From contig JAETNR010000003.1 in NCBI GenBank assembly GCA_021772055.1, forward strand, positions 62,001 through 126,000: a stretch of DNA of 64,000 nt. Reading direction: 5' to 3'. The notes beneath the pieces were generated by a model, which saw only the letters and a program-made list of their open reading frames with translations, made no database searches and was not told the DNA's origin. The translations under genes and the position numbers were made by a program. The first letter of the stretch is position 1; each line of letters starts with the position of its first letter. Of this stretch, positions 35,066 through 44,230 are shown one piece after another. This DNA comes from Blautia sp. (GTDB lineage: Bacteria; Bacillota; Clostridia; Lachnospirales; Lachnospiraceae).

Positions 35066-36514
35066 ATGAGAGGAAAGAAAGTATTTGCTCTTGGTATGGC
35101 AGCTATTATGGCAGCCGGAACATGTACAATGACAGGAGCACAGCCTGTAAAGGCAGATGACATTGTAAAAATCAAGATTCACACACCTATTCCGGAGCAG
35201 GCAGACGGAGATGCTGTTATGGAAGCTCTGAATGAGTACACAAAAGAAAAAATCGGCGTAGAAGTAGAATATGTATTCCACGGCGGTTCCTATGGCGACA
35301 AGATTCAGACGATCATTGCTTCCGGTGAAGAATATGATGCCTGCTTTACCTCCAACTGGCTGAATCCCTATAATACGGACGTGGTAAAGGGTGCTTTCAT
35401 TGATATTACAGACATGCTGGAAGAAGTACCGGCTCTGAAGGAAGTCATCCCGGAATACATGTGGAAAGCTGCTACTGTAAAGGGCGGAATTTATGCAGTT
35501 CCCAATCAGCAGATCGTAGCACGTCAGCTTGGGGCCCTTATGCCTGCAGAATTCGTGGAAGGAACAGGTACAGACATCAGCACCGTTAAGAATTTAACAG
35601 ATATGGGCGAGTATGCACAGAAGGCATTTGATGAATATGGCGCAAAGGTGGGCGGTGTAAACCGCGCACAGGCTGCAGACTACTGCGGATATGAATACAT
35701 CAGCGACTATATGGCAGCAGGTGCCATTAAAATGGACGATGCAGAAGCAAAAGTTGTAAACTTCTATGCAACGGACGAGTGGAAAGCAATGCTGAATGAA
35801 CTTGTAGATTTAAATGAAAAAGGACTTCTTGACGGCGAGTGCGGCTACATGGATGAATACAGCGAAAGCCAGCGTGTAGCGAAAAAAACATCCGCATTCT
35901 ACTCAGGAACCTATAAACCGGGCGTTGAGGCAGAGGAATCTGCACGTGCTGGCTATGACTGCGTCATGGCAGTTGCTGACACAGCTCCCTATATTTCCAC
36001 AAACAGTGTTATTGCAACAATGTATGGTATTTCCGCAACATCCAAACATCCAGCAGAAACGCTGAAATACTTTGAACTTGTGAATACAGATCCGTATGTC
36101 ATGAATTTGATTTCCTATGGTATTGAAGGAACACATTATAATAAAACCGGTGATACCTCCATCGAACTGATTCCTAACAGCGGATATTCCCATGGCCAGT
36201 CCTGGGCAGTTGGAAACGTATTTAATACCTACTCTCTGGCAGGACAGCCGGAGGATGTATGGGAGCAGACCAAGACATTGAACGACAGTGCAAAAACATC
36301 TCCGATCCTTGGCTTCTCCTTTGACCCGGAACCTGTAAAAATGGAAATCACAAACGTATCCAAGGTTGTAAAAGAGTATGAAAGCCTTGTAGGCGGCGAG
36401 CTTCCTGTAGAAGAGACCAATGCAGAATTCTTGGAAAAACTGGAAGTTGCAGGCGTAAATACGGTGCTTGAAGAAATGCAGGCTCAGGTGGATGCATTCC
36501 TTGCTGAACAGTAA
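35066..36514 (+). CDS. Extracellular sugar-binding protein of the ABC importer
   Basis: The 482-aa protein has a signal peptide (MRGKKVFALGMAAIMAAGTC). A Cys follows at residue 20, but the preceding residues (AAGT) are not a good lipobox, so lipid anchoring is uncertain. The mature part has a family-1 type fold with DDIVKIKIHTPIPEQADGDA and a DAVMEALNEY-like start, and long size as in LipO/YtcQ proteins. It should deliver an oligosaccharide or glycoside to the permeases at 33176 and 34108. The ligand is unknown. Confidence 0.85.
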   Translation: MRGKKVFALGMAAIMAAGTCTMTGAQPVKADDIVKIKIHTPIPEQADGDAVMEALNEYTKEKIGVEVEYVFHGGSYGDKIQTIIASGEEYDACFTSNWLNPYNTDVVKGAFIDITDMLEEVPALKEVIPEYMWKAATVKGGIYAVPNQQIVARQLGALMPAEFVEGTGTDISTVKNLTDMGEYAQKAFDEYGAKVGGVNRAQAADYCGYEYISDYMAAGAIKMDDAEAKVVNFYATDEWKAMLNELVDLNEKGLLDGECGYMDEYSESQRVAKKTSAFYSGTYKPGVEAEESARAGYDCVMAVADTAPYISTNSVIATMYGISATSKHPAETLKYFELVNTDPYVMNLISYGIEGTHYNKTGDTSIELIPNSGYSHGQSWAVGNVFNTYSLAGQPEDVWEQTKTLNDSAKTSPILGFSFDPEPVKMEITNVSKVVKEYESLVGGELPVEETNAEFLEKLEVAGVNTVLEEMQAQVDAFLAEQ

Positions 36515-36548
36515 TTTGAACGACAGTTTCATATAGCCCATATTTAGG

Positions 36549-36591
36549 AACAGCGCTGCGGATGGGAAAATCTATCCGCAGCGTTGCTGTT
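36549..36591 (+). other. Large stable hairpin after the binding-protein gene
   Basis: AACAGCGCTGCGGAT and ATCCGCAGCGTTGCTGTT form a long stem with a 10-nt loop. No T-run follows, so it may protect the mRNA 3' end or act as a Rho-independent terminator of low efficiency. Confidence 0.55.
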
Positions 36592-36667
36592 CGTGCTGAA
36601 AAAATAGTTGCATTTTTGGAAAGATTATAAGAAAATAAGGATATCACAGTTTCGGAGGAAATATAGG

Positions 36668-38938
36668 ATGAGGGCGTGGGGAAAACAGCAGGAGTATTTT
36701 ATCCAGAGAACAAAAGTGCAGCAGCAGATGGAAAGAAAGCGTACTTTCAGAAAGAACTTTTTACAGATTTCTGTAAGTATGCTGATCGTGATCCTGCTGG
36801 GCATAGGGCTTATTTATGAAATTGTAAAGGATGTCATTATACAGCAGAACATACAGTTGTCCCTTCAGGCATTTTCCCAGGTGCAGTCACAGTTTGAGGA
36901 GGCAAATCATACGGCAAATACCATTGCCACCCAGGTAATGCTGGATGATATCTGCTCGGAATTTTTATATGGGGCATCACGGCAGAATATGAACAGTATT
37001 TTGCTGAACAGGGTCCGAAACCAGCTTTCCATGTATCAGAATACAAATTTTACGATTGATTCTATTTATCTTTATAACCGGACTGCAGATTTTTGGGTTA
37101 GTTCGGGATCCGGTCTGAAAGCTGCGGGAAGCGATGATTTTTCAGATACAGGGATTGTGGAACTGATTCAGGAACCGGATACATACTATACGCAGACACT
37201 GATTCCGAGAGAAGCGACCTTCGGAAATTCCAATCAGTCGGAAAAACGGGAAATGGTTTACTCCTGCCTGATGTTTACCCCCAGGGATCCGGAGGGGAAT
37301 GTGGTGGTGGTAAATATGAAATTTGACAGCATGATCCATGAAATCCTTCAGATGGAATTTATGAAGGACAGCGTTATCCGGGTGATCGATGAGAAGAATA
37401 AACGGCTGGTGGAGCAGCAGACCATGGACTTTGCAGAGTCTCCGGAAATCCGGGAAACGGTGAAGAAGATGGCTTCTGAAGGAGAGAAGTACAGGGAATA
37501 TACGGAAAAGGAAGAAAAATACAGCATTTTTTATCTGTATTCAGCAGGGAGTAAGTGGAACTATATCAAAGTAACAAAGTGGGGAACCGTGTTCCGCACG
37601 CTGACAGAGCTTCAGAGGAGAATGGTCATTTTCTCAGTTGTCTGTGTAATGGCGGTGCTTCTGATCTCTCTCTGGATTTCCGTATCCATTGCCAGGCTTC
37701 ACGGAAAGCTGGAAATGAAATATGCCCGTATCACACAGGCCAGAAAATCCAATCCCCATATCCTCAAGGAACGTTTTCTGCTTGACTTTATTTATAACAG
37801 GAGGGTTTTCAGCAAACAAAGCCTGCGAACGGAGATGGAAAAAATTGGTTTTTCTGTTTCCGAAGACCAGAAGTTTACAGAAGTGATCCTTATGCTGGAA
37901 AATTATGAGAAGTATCAGGAGATCTTCGGGGAAAAAGGAACGTATGATATCAAATATGGATTCTGCAATATTTTTGAGGAAACCTTCGGGGAGCATTTCC
38001 GGACACTGGGATTGATCAATGATGATGAAACCATGACCTTTATTCTGGAAATCAGGGATGATGGACTGAATGAAATTGAAGAATATTTCCGGAAATTCTG
38101 TGAGAATGTGAAAGTGTTTGTTCCCTGGGATTTTATGCTGTTCGGAATCGGAAGAGCGGAGAATCTGGAACGTATTCCCGAGATGAACAGCCAGCTTGTG
38201 AATGTGACGGCTGAAGGATTCTTTTATCCCAGCAATACTTATGTGACTTATGATGAGATTATGGAAAACCATGCTCAGAGTGTGGATTTTCAGAAACTGG
38301 ACGTGAGCAGTATCAGCAAAAATCTCAATGCAGGGGAGAATGCGAAAGATACCTATCAGGCTGTTTCAAAGAAATTAAAAGAATGTTCTATGGCAGGTTA
38401 TATGAGTGCGATGACCTGGCTTGGAATATCTATTGTCCGTGGAGCGAAAAATTATGCGTGTTCAGAATCTCTGGGAAACGAATTCCTGGTTCAGCTGGCG
38501 CAGTGCAGAAAAGCTTCGGAGACGGAAGCACTGTTTCTGGATCTGTTTGAAAAGATTGCAGGAAACCAGAATAAAACTGCTGTAAAGAAAGGGGTAACAG
38601 GAAAACTGGATGAAGTGAAGCTTTATATTGAGCAGAATTTCCGTGATCCCAATATTACCCTTGAAAAGCTTGGAGAAGAATTCGGCGTTTCTCCCAATTA
38701 TCTGGGACGTCTGTTCAAAAAAGATGCCGGAGTGTCTGTGGCGGATTATATCAATGGAGAGCGGCTGAAATGGGTGATCAGTGAACTTGAAAATACAGAC
38801 AGACCGGCAAAAGAGATCGCAGAGGAATGCGGATTTGTGAGCACCAATTATTTTTACACCTATTTCCGTAAGAAAATCGGCGTGACTCCCCAGGCCTACA
38901 GGGAACAGATACATCATCCCAATGGAAATGAAGAATAA
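36668..38938 (+). CDS. Membrane-bound AraC-family regulator with extracellular sensor (YesS-like)
   Basis: The protein of about 756 aa has a membrane helix at about residues 34-55, an external Cache-like region, a second helix at about 318-342 (VVCVMAVLLISLWISV), a cytoplasmic linker of about 300 residues and a C-terminal AraC/XylS HTH. In the latter, TLEKLGEEFGVSPNYLGRLFKK and PAKEIAEECGFVSTNYFYTYF are the two helix-turn-helix units. ATG 36668 has GGAGG 8 nt upstream; an earlier TTG is not needed. It resembles YesS/LplR-type one-component regulators that control nearby glycan-uptake ABC genes, so it probably regulates the 33176-36514 transporter. Confidence 0.85.
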   Translation: MRAWGKQQEYFIQRTKVQQQMERKRTFRKNFLQISVSMLIVILLGIGLIYEIVKDVIIQQNIQLSLQAFSQVQSQFEEANHTANTIATQVMLDDICSEFLYGASRQNMNSILLNRVRNQLSMYQNTNFTIDSIYLYNRTADFWVSSGSGLKAAGSDDFSDTGIVELIQEPDTYYTQTLIPREATFGNSNQSEKREMVYSCLMFTPRDPEGNVVVVNMKFDSMIHEILQMEFMKDSVIRVIDEKNKRLVEQQTMDFAESPEIRETVKKMASEGEKYREYTEKEEKYSIFYLYSAGSKWNYIKVTKWGTVFRTLTELQRRMVIFSVVCVMAVLLISLWISVSIARLHGKLEMKYARITQARKSNPHILKERFLLDFIYNRRVFSKQSLRTEMEKIGFSVSEDQKFTEVILMLENYEKYQEIFGEKGTYDIKYGFCNIFEETFGEHFRTLGLINDDETMTFILEIRDDGLNEIEEYFRKFCENVKVFVPWDFMLFGIGRAENLERIPEMNSQLVNVTAEGFFYPSNTYVTYDEIMENHAQSVDFQKLDVSSISKNLNAGENAKDTYQAVSKKLKECSMAGYMSAMTWLGISIVRGAKNYACSESLGNEFLVQLAQCRKASETEALFLDLFEKIAGNQNKTAVKKGVTGKLDEVKLYIEQNFRDPNITLEKLGEEFGVSPNYLGRLFKKDAGVSVADYINGERLKWVISELENTDRPAKEIAEECGFVSTNYFYTYFRKKIGVTPQAYREQIHHPNGNEE

Positions 38939-38940
38939 CA

Positions 38941-38977
38941 ATGCAAAACGCCCATGCTGATTACGGGCGTTTTGCAT
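38941..38977. other. Perfect 13-bp hairpin between convergent regulator genes
   Basis: ATGCAAAACGCCC at 38941-38953 pairs with GGGCGTTTTGCAT at 38965-38977. It overlaps the last codons of the minus-strand AraC gene. It could end transcription on both strands although T-runs are inside the stem rather than after it. Confidence 0.6.
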
Positions 38978-39850
38978 GATCCGTCAGGGATTCGATATAT
39001 TCCGTAGGGGTGCGGAGCGTGTATTTTTTGAAAACCGTGGAAAAATACCCACTTGTGGTGAAACCGAGAAGCATGGCAATGTCTGTGATCGCCATGTCCT
39101 CCTGCAGCAGGATTTTTGCATACTCTATTTTTTGCTGGTTAATGAATCGCCGCGGAGAGATTCCCAGCTGCTTTTTAAATTTCTGCTTATACTGGGAGCA
39201 GGAGAGATGGGCAATGGAGGCCAGTTCCTCCAGGGAAAGCTCAGAAGTAATATGATCCAATATATAGTTCAGGGTTTTTCCGATGTCAGGAGTGAGCAGG
39301 AACTGCTCCTTCTGGGAACAGGCGATTACAAGGTGAAGAAACAGCAGCAGATAGGTGGAATCATACGGGGATCCGCCCCCATTTGAGTAAGGCGGAAGGC
39401 CTGCTTAAGCAGAGGATAGACCTCTTCTGCATTTGCCTTTACCACATGGTGCGGGATTTCTTTCAGCTGTTCGATCATATAGTGGGCAGTTTCCTTGTTG
39501 AGATAAAGGAAGTTATCCTCGTTACTGATATCAAGCTGGAACCAGTAAAGTTCCCCCAAGGCAATGGGAACCGTGTTTGTACCGTGAATTTCGTTTGGAA
39601 AAGACACAAAAACATCACCCCCTGAGAATTTATAGGAAGATGACTGGGTACAGAAGTTAATGCTGCCTTTGGCGGCAATGGTAAATTCAAAGCAGTTCTC
39701 ATGATAATGCCATTCTAAGGAAGGAATGGCATTTGTCATAGTACGATGTGCAAGAGTATGAACTCCCGGGATATGGTGCTGCTCCTGAACATAGATTGCG
39801 CGGTCTTTTGTGATCGTATATTGATCTTGCCAGTTGATTGCAGAATTCAT
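38961..39850 (-). pseudogene. AraC-family regulator broken by a one-base frameshift
   Basis: The start at 39850, after GGAGG, gives an N-terminal cupin-like sensor domain (SLEWHYHENCFEFTIAAKG, then GDVFVSFPNEIHG), which runs out of frame near RLTQMGADP. In the next frame the sequence continues as GGGSPYDSTYLLLFLHLV, joins the AraC HTH (LSLEELASIAHLSCSQYKQ, then MAITDIAMLLGFTTSGYFS) and ends at 38961. One extra A in the CAAAT stretch near 39381-39384 would join both halves. The total would be about 296 codons, a normal AraC length. Either a real loss of function or a base-calling error in this window. It stands beside the UroD genes it may once have controlled. Confidence 0.8.
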
Positions 39851-39973
39851 AGAAAACCTCCGCTTTTAAAATTGTACGTTGTATATAATTGATAGCAATT
39901 ATTTTTTTAGAATTGTATAATAGGTACCATAGAAAGTCAATAAATAAGATCGATTTTATGAAAGGCAGAACAA

Positions 39974-40060
39974 ACTTCCAATTGTGCATACACAGGCCTT
40001 GCATTGGAAAGATATGAACTGATGCATCGTGTATGGAGAGAAGAGGGAATTTACGAATAG
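39974..40060 (+). pseudogene. Remnant 3' end of a UroD-like gene
   Basis: Reading from 39974 to the TAG at 40058-40060 gives TSNCAYTGLALERYELMHRV followed by WREEGIYE. It matches the C-terminus of the UroD-like gene ending at 42113 in 25 of 28 positions, with one gap. No start codon, ribosome site or upstream part of such a gene is present before it. This is the tail of a deleted paralogue. It lies directly before the intact UroD-like gene at 40073. Confidence 0.85.
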
Positions 40061-40072
40061 GAGAGATGAAGG

Positions 40073-41125
40073 ATGTTTGAACCGAATTATAAAAATATTA
40101 TAAATTGTGCGAGAAACATAGAAGCAGAGAGACTGCCTCTTTATGAGCATAATGTTTCTTTTGAAAAGATCGGAGAAATCAAGGGCGTGGATATGATGGC
40201 CCTGTATCAGGGAGATGAAAGAGATATTCGGGAGTTTTTCCGTGTATACTGTAATTTTTTTAAAGAATATGGTTATGATGTAGTGACTTTTGAGGAATGT
40301 ATCGGTACAATTATGCCGGGCAGCGGTGCACTTGGAGACAGCAGAGTGATTCCGGTGATCCAGGATGAAGATGATTTTAACAATTATCCATGGGATGAGA
40401 TCCCGGATTATTATTTTGAGAGAAATTCCAAATATTTCCGTGCCCTTCGGGAGGAAATGCCGGAAGGAATGAAGGCAATCGGCGGAGTGGGAAATGGAAT
40501 TTTCGAATGTGTTCAGGATGTAACCGGTTTCCAGGGACTGTGCTATATCTCTGCAGATGATGAGGAATTGTATCAGAATCTGTTTCAGAAAGTAGGAGAA
40601 ACAAATCTGAAGATATGGCAGAGGTTTATGAAAGAATTCGGTGATATTTACTGTGTTCTTCGTTTTGGGGATGACCTTGGCTATAAATCCAGCACCATGC
40701 TTTCCACTAGTGACGTGAAGCAGCTTATTCTGCCCCAGTATAAGCCCATCGTAGATTTGGTACATAGTTACAACAAACCGTTTCTCCTTCATTCCTGCGG
40801 GAAGATTTTTAATGTGATGGAGGATCTGATCGAAAAGGTTGGAATTGACGCGAAGCATTCCAATGAAGATCAGATCGCGCCATTCCCTGTATGGGTGGAG
40901 AAATACGGAGACAGGATCGGAAACTTCGGCGGAGCTGACGTAGATATGGTATGCCATTGTTCTAAACAGGAATTGAAGGAGTATATCCTTGATATTATTC
41001 AGAAATCCAAGGGACAAGGCGGCTTTGCCTTTGGAACAGGAAACTCCATTCCTTCTTATGTTCCTACGGAAGGGTACCTGAATATGATTGAGATTGTCCG
41101 TGAATACAGAGGCGATTTTAAATAG
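40073..41125 (+). CDS. UroD-superfamily protein, putative methyltransferase (paralogue 2)
   Basis: The 350-aa protein is of the UroD/MtaA fold. FLLHSCGKIFNVMEDLIEKV carries H-x-C, two of the zinc ligands known from MtaA. At the place of the third ligand the sequence is GFAFGTGNSIP without a Cys. The N-terminus (MFEPNYKNIINCARNIEAER) differs from the MTPRE type of its neighbours. GATGAAGG precedes the ATG. It is followed 19 nt later by another UroD-like gene, probably in one operon. Substrate unknown; involvement in methyl transfer is an inference from the family. Confidence 0.78.
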   Translation: MFEPNYKNIINCARNIEAERLPLYEHNVSFEKIGEIKGVDMMALYQGDERDIREFFRVYCNFFKEYGYDVVTFEECIGTIMPGSGALGDSRVIPVIQDEDDFNNYPWDEIPDYYFERNSKYFRALREEMPEGMKAIGGVGNGIFECVQDVTGFQGLCYISADDEELYQNLFQKVGETNLKIWQRFMKEFGDIYCVLRFGDDLGYKSSTMLSTSDVKQLILPQYKPIVDLVHSYNKPFLLHSCGKIFNVMEDLIEKVGIDAKHSNEDQIAPFPVWVEKYGDRIGNFGGADVDMVCHCSKQELKEYILDIIQKSKGQGGFAFGTGNSIPSYVPTEGYLNMIEIVREYRGDFK

Positions 41126-41144
41126 ATGTTATAGGGAGAGAAGC

Positions 41145-42113
41145 ATGACACCAAGAGAGAAATTTATCAAATGTTTAAAGCGTGAACCAATTACCGGCCA
41201 TGTACCGCATTTTGAACTGGTATTTTTTCTGACCATGGAGGCAATCGGGAAAATTCATCCCCAGCATCGCTGCTTTGATCAGTGGGATCAGATGAGCAGG
41301 AGAGAACAGGATCTGCATATCAAAGATATTGCGGAAACCTATATTCAGACTGCACAGAAGTATGATCACAGTGCGGTCTTTGTTCAGATTGATACCAGTG
41401 ATATGAAGTGTTTTGACAGAACCGTGCGTATTCTGGAGGAAATCCGCAATCAGTCAGGGGACAGGTATTATACCATGGTTCATGGAGACCCTACGTTTGC
41501 AATTCCGACAGGAGATGATATGGTAGAGTTTTCCGCCCTTCTTTATGAGGAAGAGGACAAAATGAAGGCTCTGGCACAGAAAAGAGTAGATCACTTCAGA
41601 ACTTTTGCAGAAAAAATGGCGCAGCATAAAGGGCTGCTGGATGGCTTTACCCTTTGTTCGGACTATTGCTTTAATGTGAATCCGTTTTTCAGCCCGGATT
41701 TATTTGCCGAATATATCACGCCCTATCTGAAAGAAATTCTGGATGAATACAGAAGCATGGGATATTATACCATCAAGCATACGGATGGAAATATCATGCC
41801 GATTCTGGATCAGATGGTGGAATGCGGTCCGGATGCTCTTCACTCCATTGACCCTCAGGGCGGGGTAAGCTTAAAAGAAGTGAAGGCCCTGGTGGGGGAT
41901 AAAGTTGCTCTGTGCGGAAATGTAAACTGCGGTCTGCTCCAGACGGGATCTCAGGAGGAATGTGAAGCGGATATCCGCAGATCCCTAAGAGAAGGAATGC
42001 CAGGGTACGGATATATCTTCTGTACTTCGAACTGCGCCTATACAGGACTTTCCCTGGAACGTTATGAATTGATGCATAAAATCTGGAGAGAAGAAGGAAT
42101 TTATACGGAATAG
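41145..42113 (+). CDS. UroD-superfamily protein, putative methyltransferase (paralogue 3)
   Basis: The protein of 322 aa starts MTPREKFIKCLKREPITGH at ATG 41145, after AGGGAGAG; a longer in-frame start lies inside the previous gene and is not used. The metal region reads YTIKHTDGNIMPILDQMVEC (H-x-D) and the late Cys is in FCTSNCAYTG. ALCGNVNCGLL matches the CGN.D-like strand of UroD-type methyltransferases. Its C-terminus is nearly repeated by the fragment at 39974-40060, so this gene type was once present twice. Probably co-transcribed with the gene before it. Confidence 0.78.
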   Translation: MTPREKFIKCLKREPITGHVPHFELVFFLTMEAIGKIHPQHRCFDQWDQMSRREQDLHIKDIAETYIQTAQKYDHSAVFVQIDTSDMKCFDRTVRILEEIRNQSGDRYYTMVHGDPTFAIPTGDDMVEFSALLYEEEDKMKALAQKRVDHFRTFAEKMAQHKGLLDGFTLCSDYCFNVNPFFSPDLFAEYITPYLKEILDEYRSMGYYTIKHTDGNIMPILDQMVECGPDALHSIDPQGGVSLKEVKALVGDKVALCGNVNCGLLQTGSQEECEADIRRSLREGMPGYGYIFCTSNCAYTGLSLERYELMHKIWREEGIYTE

Positions 42114-42257
42114 CTAACCCGGACTTTTTTGTAATGGATGTATAAAAAAATACTGAGTTCTATTGTGAATGAAGGGCGTTTTGGGGTGTTGTATAATGTG
42201 CTCATAAAACAGTAAGAAAAATAAATGATAGAAATAGTGATAGGAGGAGGCAATGAA

Positions 42258-43265
42258 ATGACACCAAGAGAATTGGTATACGCGACCCTTGCATTTGAGA
42301 ACAAATCAGACAGAGTACCCAGACAGATGTGGACTCTTCCTTACAGCGAATGGAAGTATGGAGATACGATAGAGAAAATCCACAGGGATTATCCTGATGA
42401 TATTGTCAGTGCTCCGGCTGTATTGAAGGAAAAAACCATTGAAGAGGGAGATCCTTATAGAAAAGGGGTAAGCCGTGACGCATGGGGATGTATCGTGACG
42501 AATATTCATGAGGGCGTGATAGGAGAAGTGCTTGATCCTCTTGTGACAGACGATGACTGGGAGGATGTGGATAAGATCCATATTCCAAGAGAGTGGCTGA
42601 GCTTTGACAGAGAAGCTGTTAATGCATTTTGCAGAAGTACTGATAAATTTGTAAACTGCGGATGCTGTCCAAGACCTTTTGAGCAGATGCAGTTTATCAG
42701 GAAGACAGAGAACTTATACATGGATCTCATGGATATTCCGGATAATATGCGGAAATTCATGAAGAACATGCACAGCTTCTACTGTGAGCTTTTGGAAGAA
42801 TGGGCAAAAACAGAAGTGGATGCAATTAATTTCATGGATGACTGGGGAAGCCAGAACAGCCTGCTGATCAGTCCGGCATTATGGCGTGAGATTTTTAAGC
42901 CGATGTATAAAGACTTCATTGATATTGCGAAACGCCACAATAAAAAGATTTTTATGCATTCAGACGGTTACATTCTGGATATCATTCCGGACCTTGCGGA
43001 GATGGGGCTGGATGCGATCAATTCTCAGATTTTCTGCATTGGATTGGAGAAGTTGGACCCCCTGGCAGGCAAGATTACGTTCTGGGGAGAAATGGATCGC
43101 CAGCATCTTCTGGTAGAGGGATCTACGGACGATATCCGCAGTGCGGTGGCAAGGGTACGTGAAACCTTATGGAGACAGGGAGGATGTATCGCACAGTGCG
43201 AGTTCGGACCAGGGGCAAAACCGGAAAATGTCTATGAGGTTTTCCGCGCATGGTCTAAGTATTGA
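42258..43265 (+). CDS. UroD-superfamily protein, putative methyltransferase (paralogue 4)
   Basis: The protein of 335 aa starts MTPRELVYATLAFENKSDRV at ATG 42258, after GGAGGAGG. The conserved elements are NFMDDWGSQNSLLISPALWR (substrate loop), IFMHSDGYILDIIPDLAEMG (H-x-D) and a late Cys in GGCIAQCEFGPGAKPEN. NCGCCPRPFEQMQFIRKTE is an unusual Cys-rich segment at about residue 131. A 144-nt gap with a TATAAT-like element at about 42196 separates it from the previous gene, so it may be transcribed separately. Confidence 0.78.
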   Translation: MTPRELVYATLAFENKSDRVPRQMWTLPYSEWKYGDTIEKIHRDYPDDIVSAPAVLKEKTIEEGDPYRKGVSRDAWGCIVTNIHEGVIGEVLDPLVTDDDWEDVDKIHIPREWLSFDREAVNAFCRSTDKFVNCGCCPRPFEQMQFIRKTENLYMDLMDIPDNMRKFMKNMHSFYCELLEEWAKTEVDAINFMDDWGSQNSLLISPALWREIFKPMYKDFIDIAKRHNKKIFMHSDGYILDIIPDLAEMGLDAINSQIFCIGLEKLDPLAGKITFWGEMDRQHLLVEGSTDDIRSAVARVRETLWRQGGCIAQCEFGPGAKPENVYEVFRAWSKY

Positions 43266-43278
43266 CTTTAAATTTAGA

Positions 43279-44109
43279 TTATCTGTGGCCTTTGCGGTAG
43301 GAGGTGGGGGTAATCCCGAAATTATTTTTGAATGCTTTTCGGAAGTATCCGGTATCCAGGTAGCCAAGCTGCTCTGCGATTTTATCAACACTCAGGTCTG
43401 TTTCCAGAAGAAGGAAACAGGCCTGTTCCATTTTCTTTCCATTATAATACTGCATGGGAGAAATTCCGTACCACTTTTTAAAAATATGGCTGAAATGATA
43501 CTTATCCATGCCTGCATGGGCACTGATTTCCTCCAGCGTAAGGGAGGAACTGGCTTGCTCCTCCATAAAGCGTACAGTTTGCTGCAGATGGGGAGGAATA
43601 TTTGATAGATTCCAGGGCGTTTTCGGTCGTGCCTGCAGGATCTGCATGAGCAGTCCATATATGTGCCCGGAAAGCTCCAGCTCGCTTTTGCCGGATGCTG
43701 TGAGAGCGAAGGTTTTCAGGAATTCCTGCTCTATTTTCGGCATGTAAAAGACCCAGGGAAGCGCTTTGTTTTGCTTCAATTGTTCGATAATATTTCCGGT
43801 TCCTGCTCCACGGAAATGGCACCACAGGAGATGAGCGATATCAGTGGTGTCAGAATAATAAAGATGGGGATCCATAAGACTGACAATTCCTGTAGTTCCT
43901 GCGTGCAGTGCCTGCTTCTTTCCATATTGTTCTAAATAAAAGGTACCTTTGTATACATAGAATGCAAGATAATTATAAAAGGTCTTTCTGTCAATGCGAA
44001 ACTCGGGATCCGCAGTATACCCCATTCCGTCAGATACCAGCAGGCATTTTTCTGCCCATGATTCGGGAGTTTTAAAATAAGAGTAGTGATAATAATCTTC
44101 TGCTTTCAT
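43279..44109 (-). CDS. AraC-family transcriptional regulator
   Basis: The 276-aa protein has an N-terminal cupin-type sensing domain (about residues 25-150, HLLWCHFRGAGT) and a C-terminal pair of helix-turn-helix motifs: LTLEEISAHAGMDKYHFSHIF and LSVDKIAEQLGYLDTGYFRKAF, ending with NFGITPTSYRKGH. It is convergent with the UroD gene ending at 43265 and divergent from the gene at 44231, with about 120 nt between. It probably controls the 44231 transcription unit, and perhaps the other UroD genes, in response to a small carbohydrate or aromatic inducer. Confidence 0.88.
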   Translation of the reverse strand: MKAEDYYHYSYFKTPESWAEKCLLVSDGMGYTADPEFRIDRKTFYNYLAFYVYKGTFYLEQYGKKQALHAGTTGIVSLMDPHLYYSDTTDIAHLLWCHFRGAGTGNIIEQLKQNKALPWVFYMPKIEQEFLKTFALTASGKSELELSGHIYGLLMQILQARPKTPWNLSNIPPHLQQTVRFMEEQASSSLTLEEISAHAGMDKYHFSHIFKKWYGISPMQYYNGKKMEQACFLLLETDLSVDKIAEQLGYLDTGYFRKAFKNNFGITPTSYRKGHR

Positions 44110-44230
44110 GATATGCGCAAGAAAATGCCGTTTTCAGGCAAGTTTTTCCCTATCCTTTCATTGTGGATTTTGTATATAATCATTTTAATAAATTAAGAAA
44201 AAAAGTCAATCAAAATCAGGAGGAATTGTA

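Noticed and set aside
36608..36667. TTG start for the membrane AraC regulator
   Set aside because: No ribosome site, and it would add 20 residues before the normal N-terminus; ATG 36668 has GGAGG.
39956..41017. Long open frame on the minus strand opposite the UroD-like gene at 40073
   Set aside because: Its translation is rich in His, Ile and Cys without family motifs and it is the mirror of a well-supported gene.
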